In this document: positions 19,761 through 29,330 of the stretch, one piece after another
How the letters are laid out: every line of letters starts with the position of its first letter
Position numbering within the stretch: position 1 is the stretch's first letter
From: an uncultured Luminiphilus sp.
GTDB lineage: Bacteria; Pseudomonadota; Gammaproteobacteria; Pseudomonadales; Halieaceae
Assembly (NCBI GenBank): GCA_938091995.1
Contig: CALKNZ010000006.1
Location: forward strand, 1 to 64,000
Length of the DNA stretch: 64,000 bases
Direction: 5' to 3'
Translations under genes and position numbers: made by a program
Notes under the pieces: model-generated
Seen by the model: only the letters and a program-made list of their open reading frames with translations
Told to the model about the DNA's origin: nothing
The model's database searches: none

Positions 19761-21788
19761 TTGTCTGATGAGTCAGTAAAAATTCTCTTCATGCCTTCAG
19801 GACGCCGCGGAAGCTTCCCCGCCGGCACCCCGGTGCTGGATGCTGCCCGAAGTTTGGGGGTTGATATTGACTCTGTTTGCGGTGGTCGAGGCCTGTGTGG
19901 GAGGTGTCGGGTCGAGTGCATGTCTGGACACTTTCCAAAACACGGACTCACCTCTGATACCGAGCATCTCTCTCCCTTTAGCCTTACAGAAACCCGTTTT
20001 GAAGAACGCAAAGGAGCACTACCCGAGCGTCACCGCTTGAGCTGCCATGCAACACTGCTTAACGATGTGGTTATTGACGTTCCGCCAGAAAGCCAAGTGC
20101 ATCGACAAATCATTCGCAAAGAGACCGAGCACCGTGATATTCGCCTGAATACCGCAACGCGTCTTCACTACGTCGAAGTGGAATCAGCCAGCCTCGAAGA
20201 TATACGCGGTGAGGCCCAACTACTTCTCGATGCCCTAAAGCGTGATTGGGATTTAGAGAACTTGCGCGTTGAAGCCAATGTATTGCCTCGACTACAAAAA
20301 GCTCTGATCGAGGGTAAACAAGCGGTAACCGTCGCGGTGTATAACGCGCAAGATGTTATCGCTATCTGGCCCGGACTGTTCGAATCTCCACGAGGCATCG
20401 CTATTGATGTGGGCTCCACGACCGTAGCCGCGCACCTGTGTGACCTTAGTAACGGCGAAGTATTGGGTACCGCGAGCGTCATGAATCCGCAGATTCGATT
20501 TGGCGAAGACCTAATGAGCCGGGTGTCCTATATCATGATGCACCCCGAGGGCGCTGGAGAGATGACAACCGTCATTCGCCGGGCACTCAATGAGTTGTTC
20601 GTCGAACTGAGCGAAGGTGACGCCTGCGCTTTAGAGGACATTCTCGAGATAACACTGGTCGCCAATCCGATCATGCATCACATTCTGCTGGGCATCGATC
20701 CGGTAAATTTAGGCGGTGCTCCCTTTGCCCTTACGACAACCGAAGCACTGGAGCTGAGGGCTAAAGATTTGGATCTCAATATTCACCCCGGGGGTCGAGT
20801 CTACGTTTTGCCGTGCATCGCCGGTCACGTAGGTGCTGATTCGGCGGGCGTCATTTTGGCAGAGCATCCCGAGCAGGATGCCGAAATGACCCTTGTGATT
20901 GATGTCGGCACCAACGCCGAGATTGTACTGGGTAATAAAGATCGCATGCTCGTCTGCTCAACACCCACAGGCCCCGCTTTTGAGGGCGCACAGATTAGCT
21001 CAGGTCAAAGAGCAACTTTCGGCGCCATAGAACGGGTTCGCATTGACAGAGACACCCTCGAACCCCGATTTAAAATCATTGGCTCTGACCTTTGGTCAGA
21101 TGAACCCGGTTTTGAACAAGCTCTGGGCAGCATTGGCGTCACTGGCATTTGCGGTTCGGGAATTATTGAAGCCGTAGCGGAAATGTTTTTAGCCGGCATT
21201 GTCTCGGAAGATGGCGTGATCAATGGCGCGCTTGCGGAGCAAAGTCCCCGAATTTTCTCCTCAGGTAGAACCTGGTCTTTTACGCTACACACCGCCGGTG
21301 CTGAGGGACAATCTGATATATCAGTCACTCAAAATGACATTCGGCAAATTCAGCTAGCCAAAGCCGCACTGTACGCCGGGGTAAAACTACTCCAAGACCA
21401 TATGGGCACCGAGCACATTGATCGCATACGTTTAGCGGGCGCTTTCGGCAGTCACATTAGCCTATCCCACGCCATGGTGCTGGGTTTGATCCCCGACTGC
21501 CCATTGGGAAATGTCTCCGCAGCGGGTAATGCAGCCGGGATGGGCGCACGCATTGCTCTGCTCGATAGAGACAGCCGCAGTCACATTGAAAAAGTGGTGC
21601 GCTGGGCCGAGCGCATCGAGACGGCTGTCGAAGACAAGTTCCAGGACTACTTTGTTGATGCCATGGCCTTTCCTCACAAGTCAGACCCTTTCACCCATCT
21701 TTTCGCCGAGATTCCGCCACCGATAGTCCGCACTCAGCAGGCTGAAGCCGGTCATTCACGCCGCCGCCGGGGGCGCTCGCGAAGCTAA
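19761..21788 (+). CDS. ASKHA-type (RamA/DUF4445-like) reductive activator of corrinoid proteins with N-terminal 2Fe-2S ferredoxin domain
   Basis: 2Fe-2S pattern CGGRGLCGRC...C; IAIDVGSTTVAAHL, MNPQIRFGEDLMSR, TLVIDVGTNAEIVLG, LAGAFGSHIS; TTG start 3 nt after upstream stop. Confidence 0.9.
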   Translation: MSDESVKILFMPSGRRGSFPAGTPVLDAARSLGVDIDSVCGGRGLCGRCRVECMSGHFPKHGLTSDTEHLSPFSLTETRFEERKGALPERHRLSCHATLLNDVVIDVPPESQVHRQIIRKETEHRDIRLNTATRLHYVEVESASLEDIRGEAQLLLDALKRDWDLENLRVEANVLPRLQKALIEGKQAVTVAVYNAQDVIAIWPGLFESPRGIAIDVGSTTVAAHLCDLSNGEVLGTASVMNPQIRFGEDLMSRVSYIMMHPEGAGEMTTVIRRALNELFVELSEGDACALEDILEITLVANPIMHHILLGIDPVNLGGAPFALTTTEALELRAKDLDLNIHPGGRVYVLPCIAGHVGADSAGVILAEHPEQDAEMTLVIDVGTNAEIVLGNKDRMLVCSTPTGPAFEGAQISSGQRATFGAIERVRIDRDTLEPRFKIIGSDLWSDEPGFEQALGSIGVTGICGSGIIEAVAEMFLAGIVSEDGVINGALAEQSPRIFSSGRTWSFTLHTAGAEGQSDISVTQNDIRQIQLAKAALYAGVKLLQDHMGTEHIDRIRLAGAFGSHISLSHAMVLGLIPDCPLGNVSAAGNAAGMGARIALLDRDSRSHIEKVVRWAERIETAVEDKFQDYFVDAMAFPHKSDPFTHLFAEIPPPIVRTQQAEAGHSRRRRGRSRS

Positions 21789-21895
21789 ATTATTTGTTGT
21801 TTCAAACTTGTTTGGAAGCTTAATAAGAATTACCTTCGCCGACAGCGATACGTTTGGTGTTACTCACTGATCACGATTTCTTTTCGGAGAACTTT

Positions 21896-22900
21896 ATGTT
21901 TTCTTTTGATCATCCCCTGCCCTTCCCTAAGAACCGTCCAACGCCCTATTTACCGCTGTCAGAAGAGCCTGCATTTGAGGCAACCAAACATTTGGCCCTC
22001 GAGATGCCAAGTCAGTGTTTATCTCTTGCTGATCTGGGCTACACCCCAGAAGAAATCAAGCGCTGTGCCTCATCCTTTGCCTACAGTAATGCCTTCAGGA
22101 TTCTTTCCTCTGAGGGAGTCGCTGCAATGGAAGCAGTCTGCCAAGACATCTATGGCAACCGAAATGACAGCACCGGCACGGGCGCTAATCGCTTAGGTAG
22201 CTATGCGCGTGGCGCGGGTTATCGATCCCGTTTTATCCGCGACTTTTGTGACAGCCCAGATGTCGCAGAGCATTTATCCAAAATAGCTGGGGTCACGCTA
22301 GGCCGTCACTCCGTACCCGCGGTTGCCTGTGGTATCAATTACGCGCCCGAGGACGTAAGTCGCGCCGTCGATACCTGGCACGTGGATTCTGTCAACTTTG
22401 ACGTGGTGATGATGGTCACCGACCCCTCGGCGCTCAAAGGTGGCGAATTTCAGGTATTTAAAGGTACCCGGCAAGAAGGACAAGCCTTACTCGGCATTGC
22501 GGGTGAAGAAGGCGGGGATGCCGTACTCCCTGAAGCACGAATTTCCAGCATTCCTTTCCCAGAAGCAGGCTACGGCTTTCTCCAGCAAGGCACGCATATT
22601 TTTCACCGAGCCTGCCGACTGCTGGAAAGAGCGAATCGCATTACGCTCATCCCCTCCTTTGAGGTGCTCCCCGCGCACAATACCGACCGTACCAATGCGG
22701 TCAACATGGCAGACTGGACGGATCCGGGTATCAGCGCAGAACTGGCACGTCACGAAGTTTGGCGTGCCTCTGCGAGACTTGAGCAACTCTTATCTGATAT
22801 TAGTCTCACTGATGAACCACGAGCCCTAGGCGCCTCAATACGTGAGGCAGTGAGCCAACTGAATCAATTTGCAGACAAACTTGAGAGCCGCTCCCTATGA
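21896..22900 (+). CDS. Phytanoyl-CoA dioxygenase-like 2OG-Fe(II) oxygenase
   Basis: HVD metal motif in DTWHVDSVNFD, distal THIFHRACRLLERANRITLIPSF; RBS GGAG upstream of ATG 21896. Confidence 0.65.
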   Translation: MFSFDHPLPFPKNRPTPYLPLSEEPAFEATKHLALEMPSQCLSLADLGYTPEEIKRCASSFAYSNAFRILSSEGVAAMEAVCQDIYGNRNDSTGTGANRLGSYARGAGYRSRFIRDFCDSPDVAEHLSKIAGVTLGRHSVPAVACGINYAPEDVSRAVDTWHVDSVNFDVVMMVTDPSALKGGEFQVFKGTRQEGQALLGIAGEEGGDAVLPEARISSIPFPEAGYGFLQQGTHIFHRACRLLERANRITLIPSFEVLPAHNTDRTNAVNMADWTDPGISAELARHEVWRASARLEQLLSDISLTDEPRALGASIREAVSQLNQFADKLESRSL

Positions 22901-23868
22901 CCAGAGATTCAGAGCTCAAGGGACGTGCCTGTTTGGTGACGGGGGCTGCCGGCTGCATTGGCGCGTGGGTCGTCAAGCAGCTCCGTGACGCAGGCGCTAT
23001 TCCTGTGGTTTTCGATGTCACTGAAAACCGTGAACGCTTACACCTCATTATGGAAGATGCGGATACGGTTATTTGGGAGTGCGGTGATATCACCGATTTT
23101 GATCGCCTAACCGAAATCGCTGAGCGCCATAATATCGAGGCCATTATTCATTTGGCGGCCCTTCAAGTCCCCTTCTGCAAGGCCAATCCCATAGGGAGTA
23201 CCCAGATTAATGTCATGGGCAGCATTCATATTCTAGAGCTCGCCCGTCAGCAAGGCATTACCCGTTTGAGTTATGCAAGCTCGGTTGCCGCACCGGCAAT
23301 GGGTGACAATAATTGGTTAGAAACCCTCTACGGCGCTCACAAAATTTGTGGTGAACAAATGGCAAAGGTTTACTGGCAGGACTGGAGTGTTCCCAGCATT
23401 GGCATTCGCCCCGCTATTATTTACGGCCCCGGACGTGACCAGGGCATGAGCGCTGCCCCAACGATCGCTCTGCTTGCAGCCGAGGTCGAAGCGCCGTATA
23501 CCATTCCTTTCTCTGGTGATGTTGGTTTTGTCTACGTAGAAGACGCGGCCCAGCGCTTTATAGCCGCAGCGAGTTGTCCCCATCAAGGGGCCCATGTCTT
23601 CGATCTCAACGGCACACCGGCAGGAATTACTACAATGCTGGCAATGCTCGCTGAACATTACCCCCATGCCAAGGTCGACTATGAAGGTGAGGCCATGCCT
23701 TTTCCTGCTGAACCCAATAGTGGCGACCTCGAACGCTTCCTAGGACTGGGTGATTGCCTACCCCTGTCCCAAGGTATTCTTAAAACTCAGGCCTGTTTTC
23801 GTAATGCCCAAGCCCGCGGCATTGATCTAAAAGCACTTTTTAACCTGACAGTGAGTAAAACTCCATGA
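22897..23868 (+). CDS. NAD-dependent epimerase/dehydratase (extended SDR)
   Basis: LVTGAAGCIGAWVVKQL; IHLAALQVPFCKANP; YGAHK; GIRPAIIYGPGRDQG. Confidence 0.88.
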   Translation: MTRDSELKGRACLVTGAAGCIGAWVVKQLRDAGAIPVVFDVTENRERLHLIMEDADTVIWECGDITDFDRLTEIAERHNIEAIIHLAALQVPFCKANPIGSTQINVMGSIHILELARQQGITRLSYASSVAAPAMGDNNWLETLYGAHKICGEQMAKVYWQDWSVPSIGIRPAIIYGPGRDQGMSAAPTIALLAAEVEAPYTIPFSGDVGFVYVEDAAQRFIAAASCPHQGAHVFDLNGTPAGITTMLAMLAEHYPHAKVDYEGEAMPFPAEPNSGDLERFLGLGDCLPLSQGILKTQACFRNAQARGIDLKALFNLTVSKTP

Positions 23869-24731
23869 AGTTAGTGAGGCATGGTGCGCCAGGCGCCGAA
23901 CGGGCTGGCATGGTCGATCAAACAGGAGCGCTGCGGGATTTGTCTGCCATCGTCGGTGATTGGTCTTACGACACGCTGATCCCTGAGATACTCTCAAAAG
24001 TTAAAGCCCTAAATGTTTTAACGCTACCTGAATTATCTGCAGATACTCGGCTTGGCGCACCCGTATACCGCCCGGGAAAAATTGTTGGCTGCGCCCTCAC
24101 CTACGGCAAACATGCCGCCGAAGCAGGGCTGGAACCCCCGGAAGAGCCTATGTTCATGCTGACCGCCCCCAGTGCTGTCAATGGACCACACGATGAGGTC
24201 ATGATGCCTAAAGGGGGCTCAGAGCTCGATTGGGAGGCCGAACTTGCCGTGGTTTTCTGTAGAGCAGGTCATAACATACCTGTGGAATCAGCCATGGATT
24301 ATGTGGCCGGGTTTTGTGTGGGTAACGATGTGTCAGAGCGAAATTTTCAACTCGAGCGCGGGACCCAATGGACCAAGGGAAAAAGTGCCGATACGCTAAA
24401 ACCCTTAGGTCCTTGGTTGGTCACCTCAGACGAAGTAGGAAACCCCAACGCACTCGATATTTCGCTGAGCGTAAATGGTGTCGTCATGCAAGAGAGCAAC
24501 ACATCAGACATGATGTACAGCATCGCCGAGTTGATTTCAATCATCTCAAATTATGTCAGCTGGCAACCCGGGGACATTATGATGACCGGCACTCCCCCGG
24601 GGGTTGGCTACGGCATGAAGCCCCCCCAGTACCTCAAAACGGGTGACATTATGGAAGCACGAATTGAAAAGCTAGGCGCTCAATGTAATGTCGTCAGCGA
24701 CTACAACCCCCGCTATCCTAATCCAAAGTGA
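23865..24731 (+). CDS. Fumarylacetoacetate hydrolase (FAH) family protein
   Basis: IVGCALTYGKHAAEAG, ELDWEAELAVVF, VAGFCVGNDVSERNFQ, GDIMMTGTPPGVG. Confidence 0.92.
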   Translation: MKLVRHGAPGAERAGMVDQTGALRDLSAIVGDWSYDTLIPEILSKVKALNVLTLPELSADTRLGAPVYRPGKIVGCALTYGKHAAEAGLEPPEEPMFMLTAPSAVNGPHDEVMMPKGGSELDWEAELAVVFCRAGHNIPVESAMDYVAGFCVGNDVSERNFQLERGTQWTKGKSADTLKPLGPWLVTSDEVGNPNALDISLSVNGVVMQESNTSDMMYSIAELISIISNYVSWQPGDIMMTGTPPGVGYGMKPPQYLKTGDIMEARIEKLGAQCNVVSDYNPRYPNPK

Positions 24732-25480
24732 CCCCGAGCAAACGCATTGTGCTAGTCACGGGCGGCGCGCAAAACATTGGCGCGGCCATTATCGCTCGCT
24801 TTGCAGAAACTGGGGCGACTGTCATCTGCGCAGATATCAAAGCGCCAGAATCTGAAACGGCGGCTTTCATCAAAACCGACGTATCCTCAGAGTCCAGTGT
24901 TCAGGCACTGATGAAGGCTGTTGCAGAGACTTATGGCCATTTGGATGTCTTGATCAACAATGCGGGGGTCTGCATCGAAGCGTCCATTACCAACACCCGG
25001 GAAGAGGATTGGGATCGCGTGATGGCAGTCAACGTCAAAAGCTGCTTTCTTACCACTAAGCATGCCTTTGAGCTGATGTGCATGCCTGAGGCCAGTGCGC
25101 CTAGCATCGTCAATATCAGCTCTATTGAAGGTCTGGGTGCTAACCCACTTCACGCTGCCTACGCAGCATCCAAAGCGGCTGTCGCTGGCTTGACTCACAA
25201 CACAGCGTTGGAATTCGGACCTAGCGGCATTCGCTGCAATGCCGTCGCACCCGGGTGGATCAGCACGCCCTTCAATGAGAGCTTGCTATCGCAATACCCA
25301 GATCGACAAGCGGTAGATAGTGCGATTAAGGCCTTACACCCCGTGGGGCGCTTGGGCCAACCTCAAGATGTGGCTGAAACGGTTTATTGGCTTGCGGGAC
25401 CAGAATCTGCCTTTATTACAGGTCAGGAAATTATCGTCGATGGCGGGCGTTTGGCACGTTTACCCTTGCCTGCCTTGTGA
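24728..25480 (+). CDS. SDR family oxidoreductase
   Basis: LVTGGAQNIGAAI, NNAGV, YAASKAA, GQEIIVDGG; GTG start overlapping upstream stop. Confidence 0.9.
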   Translation: MTPSKRIVLVTGGAQNIGAAIIARFAETGATVICADIKAPESETAAFIKTDVSSESSVQALMKAVAETYGHLDVLINNAGVCIEASITNTREEDWDRVMAVNVKSCFLTTKHAFELMCMPEASAPSIVNISSIEGLGANPLHAAYAASKAAVAGLTHNTALEFGPSGIRCNAVAPGWISTPFNESLLSQYPDRQAVDSAIKALHPVGRLGQPQDVAETVYWLAGPESAFITGQEIIVDGGRLARLPLPAL

Positions 25481-25486
25481 GAACCT

Positions 25487-26275
25487 ATGAATAAGTTGGT
25501 CAGTAAATCCAGTGATGTGCGAGATCTGCAAGGTCACTATGCTCTGATTACCGGCGCCACCGGCGGGGTGGGTCAGGCGTGCGCTGAAATCTTCGCCGAC
25601 GCAGGAATGCACTTGATACTGGCAGGACGGGACCACACCAAACTAGAACAGCTTCGGGCAACAGTGCAGCAACAAAACCCCGTCGACGTGCAGATTGTTA
25701 CAGGTGAGATTGGCAGTCCTGCAACGGCTGAGCATGCCTTTTCAAGAATCAGGTCTATTGGGACTGGCCAGGTAACGGTCTTGATCAATAACGCCGGAGT
25801 CATTGTTCGTGCGACTGCGGAAGAAACCAGTAACAATGACTGGCAGCAGGTGATGGATATCAACCTCAACGGTTTATTTTACTTTAGCCGAGCCTATGCT
25901 CAGCAAGCCCACTCTGACGGTGCAATCATCAATATCTCCTCAACCTGTGGCTCTGTTGGCAGTGCCGGCCTTGCCGCTTACTGTGCCAGCAAAGGTGCGG
26001 TAAACCAGCTAACCCGCGCTATGGCGCTGGAGCTCGCTGAGCGAGGCATCAATGTCAACGCCGTAGCACCGGGAGCCATCGACTCCCCCATGCTATTTAG
26101 CGGTCACGACACAGCAGCGTTGTCCGATTCCGTAGTCGCTAAAAATGAAGCGAATATTCCACAAGGTCGCATCGCACAGCCTCAGGAAATTGCAAGAGCC
26201 GCGCTATTTCTCTCTCAACAACGCCACATTACAGGAACAATTTTATCTGTAGATGGTGGTTATACCAGCGCCTGA
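25487..26275 (+). CDS. SDR family oxidoreductase
   Basis: LITGATGGVGQACAEI, NNAGV, YCASKGA, GTILSVDGGY. Confidence 0.9.
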   Translation: MNKLVSKSSDVRDLQGHYALITGATGGVGQACAEIFADAGMHLILAGRDHTKLEQLRATVQQQNPVDVQIVTGEIGSPATAEHAFSRIRSIGTGQVTVLINNAGVIVRATAEETSNNDWQQVMDINLNGLFYFSRAYAQQAHSDGAIINISSTCGSVGSAGLAAYCASKGAVNQLTRAMALELAERGINVNAVAPGAIDSPMLFSGHDTAALSDSVVAKNEANIPQGRIAQPQEIARAALFLSQQRHITGTILSVDGGYTSA

Positions 26276-26284
26276 GGAATTCCA

Positions 26285-27391
26285 ATGAAACTGCGTAGGT
26301 TGACCGTATTTCGCCACATACTCCCTGTAAAAGGTGGGGGTTATCGTATGGCAAATGCCTACGTTGAACACCTAGAGAGTACGATAGTGCGCTTGGAAAG
26401 CGACTGTGGCGTAGTCGGCTGGGGAGAAACCTGTCCAGTAGGGTCGACCTATGCACCCAGTCACGCCGCGGGTGCACAGGCTGCGCTGCAAGCGCTCGCA
26501 CCAGGGCTCATGGGCACTTCCATCGATCAACCCGTATTGGTCCAGCGGCACATGGATAGTTTACTCAATGGCCACAGCTACGCGAAAGCGGCGATCGATA
26601 TAGCCGTGCATGACATGCTGGGTAAAAAGTGTGGCAAATCAATCGCAAATTTACTGGGAGGCGCCGTGAGAAATCGCATTCCCTCTTACTATGCCAGCGC
26701 CGTCGGCAGTCCCGATGACATTGCTATGATCGCCGAGGAAAAAGCACGGGAAGGCTATCCGCGGATGCAGGTCAAAATCAGTGGACGCCCCGTAGAAATA
26801 GATATCGAAGTCGTAACCAAAGTATGGGAACGGGTTGGTGAACGCATGCGTCTCGCGGTCGACGGCAACCGCGGCATGACGACTCGAGATGCCATACTGC
26901 TCAGCCAAAGCTGTCGTCATATTCCTTTCGTCCTGGAGCAACCTTGCGACGCTCTTGAGGACGTCATCGCAATTCGAAATCGGCTACACCACCCTGTTTA
27001 TATCGATGAAAGTGCTACGGATCTGGCCACTGTCATTCGAGTCGCCGGACAAGGTCTTGTCGATGGCTTCGGCATGAAGGTGACGCGCATTGGAGGCCTG
27101 ACCCAAATGGCCCGCTTTCGCGATATTTGTGAAGCACGGCACCTCCCCCATACCGTTGATGATGCCTGGGGAGGCGACATCATTGCAGCCGCTTGTGTAC
27201 AGCTAGGCGCCACCGTCATACCCCGACTATTCGAAGGCACCTGGCTAGCACAGCCCTACATTGAGGGCCATTACGATACGGGATCGGGCGTCAGCATCCG
27301 TAACGGGCACATCGACCTACCTGAAGGACACGGGCTCGGTATCAATCCAGACCCTGACCTGTTCAGCGACGAAGTCTGCAATTTTAGCTGA
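26285..27391 (+). CDS. Mandelate racemase/muconate lactonizing enzyme family (enolase superfamily), resembling hydroxyproline-betaine 2-epimerase HpbD
   Basis: [71 protein letters not shown]; resemblance to HpbD recalled from memory, not aligned. Confidence 0.8.
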   Translation: MKLRRLTVFRHILPVKGGGYRMANAYVEHLESTIVRLESDCGVVGWGETCPVGSTYAPSHAAGAQAALQALAPGLMGTSIDQPVLVQRHMDSLLNGHSYAKAAIDIAVHDMLGKKCGKSIANLLGGAVRNRIPSYYASAVGSPDDIAMIAEEKAREGYPRMQVKISGRPVEIDIEVVTKVWERVGERMRLAVDGNRGMTTRDAILLSQSCRHIPFVLEQPCDALEDVIAIRNRLHHPVYIDESATDLATVIRVAGQGLVDGFGMKVTRIGGLTQMARFRDICEARHLPHTVDDAWGGDIIAAACVQLGATVIPRLFEGTWLAQPYIEGHYDTGSGVSIRNGHIDLPEGHGLGINPDPDLFSDEVCNFS

Positions 27392-27635
27392 GCTTTAAGC
27401 ACACAGCAGAAACACGAGACACGTTTAACACCTACTCGCCCTCATTGGGCCGTGCAGGCTGCAAAGTAATTACCTCTGCTCACTAGAACGACCTGTTCAC
27501 AGATAAGTGTCCTGTGAGTGCAAGGAAAGCTCAGCAAACGAAAACCATAAACCCCTAGGTGAGCTGAATATTCTCAAGAATACTGTGTTGTCGGCCTCGA
27601 TAAACTAACCCCGGCTAAGCACGTTAGGTTACCTA

Positions 27636-29057
27636 TTAAATACTGAGTCCCCCCAGTTTCGTTTCTAAGTATTCTTCAAGGCCTTCTTGAGCGCCTTCGC
27701 GCCCCAAGCCACTCTCTTTCATACCACCAAAGGGTGCAGCGGCACTGGTTGGATTAATATCGTTGATTCCAACGATGCCAAAATTAAGCCCTTCAAAGGT
27801 GCGCAATGCTCGAGATAAGTTCTGGGTATAAACGTAAGCTGCGAGCCCATAATCCGTATCGTTAGCCATCGCGACAACGTCGTCCTCATCATCAAATGGA
27901 ATCACGGCCGCAACAGGCCCGAAAGTTTCCTCTCGATAAATCAGCATGTCAGGCGTGACACTACTAAGCAGGGTGGGTGAATAAAAGCAGCCCTTATCTA
28001 GACCGTCCTCAATGAGACGGCGACCCCCACTGTGTAGACGGGCACCTTGGGCTATCGCATCTTGAACTTGGCGGTCGATTTTCTCGATAGCGGCATTATT
28101 AATAAGGGGACCTATCGTAGTTGAGGGCTCCATGCCGTCACCTGGGCGAAGTTTTTCAATCCGGGTTTGCAGCGTATCGAGAAAGACATCTAGGATCTTC
28201 CTTTGCACAAAAATTCGATTTGGGCTTATACAAGCCTGCCCTGTATTTAAAAACTTGACCAAAGAAACACCTTTAGCCGCATGCACTGGGTCAGCATCAT
28301 CAAAAACAATAAATGGCGCATGCCCTCCCAGTTCCATAGAGACGCGTTTGAGCTGAGGAGCTGCCGCTTGAGCCAGTGACTTACCCACCGGCGTGGAACC
28401 GGTAAAGGTCAACTTACGAATGGCCCTGTGAGTGCAAAATATCTCGCCCACCGGCTTCGGGTTGCTGACCGTTACTAGATTAGCGACACCGGCAGGTAAA
28501 CCCGCGTCATGAAGAATTTCAAACACGGCAACGGCGCACAGAGGCGTGGCCTCAGCCGGTTTCAGCACTGCGGTGCACCCCGCCGCGAGTGCAGGGCCCA
28601 GCTTTCGAGTCAGCATAGAGATCGGGTAGTTCCAGGGGGTAATCGCAGCGACAACCCCCACAGGTTGCTTGTGAACCAAAAAACGCTGATCTGATCTAGC
28701 GGAAGGTATGGTCTCACCGTAAATACGTTTGGCCTCCTCGGCAAACCAAAGAAGAAAGTCGGCGGCATATTTCACTTCATTCATGGCAGCTTTGAGAGGT
28801 TTACCCTGCTCGGTAGTCATGAGCTCAGCTAACTCCCGCTGACGCTCCATCATTAAGGTATAACAACGGTACAAAATCGCTGATCTCTCGTAGGCAGTGG
28901 TCTGTGACCAAATAGGAAACGCTGCCTCGGCTGCGCTGATCGCTTGAAGGACCTGCTCTTCGCTGACATCGATCACCGAACCTATAGAGGTACCGGTTGC
29001 CGGGTTGTACACCTCAAAAGTGGGACCATCGGTAAGCCACTGTCCATTGATATACAT
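27636..29057 (-). CDS. NAD(P)-dependent aldehyde dehydrogenase (succinate-semialdehyde dehydrogenase-like)
   Basis: TPWNYPISMLTRKLGPALAAGCT, FTGSTPVGKSL, MELGGHAPFIVFDDAD, NTGQACISPNR. Confidence 0.92.
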   Translation of the reverse strand: MYINGQWLTDGPTFEVYNPATGTSIGSVIDVSEEQVLQAISAAEAAFPIWSQTTAYERSAILYRCYTLMMERQRELAELMTTEQGKPLKAAMNEVKYAADFLLWFAEEAKRIYGETIPSARSDQRFLVHKQPVGVVAAITPWNYPISMLTRKLGPALAAGCTAVLKPAEATPLCAVAVFEILHDAGLPAGVANLVTVSNPKPVGEIFCTHRAIRKLTFTGSTPVGKSLAQAAAPQLKRVSMELGGHAPFIVFDDADPVHAAKGVSLVKFLNTGQACISPNRIFVQRKILDVFLDTLQTRIEKLRPGDGMEPSTTIGPLINNAAIEKIDRQVQDAIAQGARLHSGGRRLIEDGLDKGCFYSPTLLSSVTPDMLIYREETFGPVAAVIPFDDEDDVVAMANDTDYGLAAYVYTQNLSRALRTFEGLNFGIVGINDINPTSAAAPFGGMKESGLGREGAQEGLEEYLETKLGGLSI

Positions 29058-29330
29058 ACTCTACTCCTTACTCGTATCTCACTACGTTGCTTAGCTCTGC
29101 GTCTAGTGCCCTGTCTGCCTTTACAGAACGGTCCAAGACGGTGCCAAATTTATCCTGTGCCGCCGAGAGGCAGCTAAAGATTACCGACCCGACGCTTACC
29201 ACCTTTGAAAAGCGACGCGACAAGCAACGCTCAGTCAGGTCGCGAAGACCACAAACAGGTATCAGATTGAGGTTGATGAACGCGTCACCGCTGTCTCAGT
29301 TGTATCTGGGTTCATGCATAAAAGCTTCGA

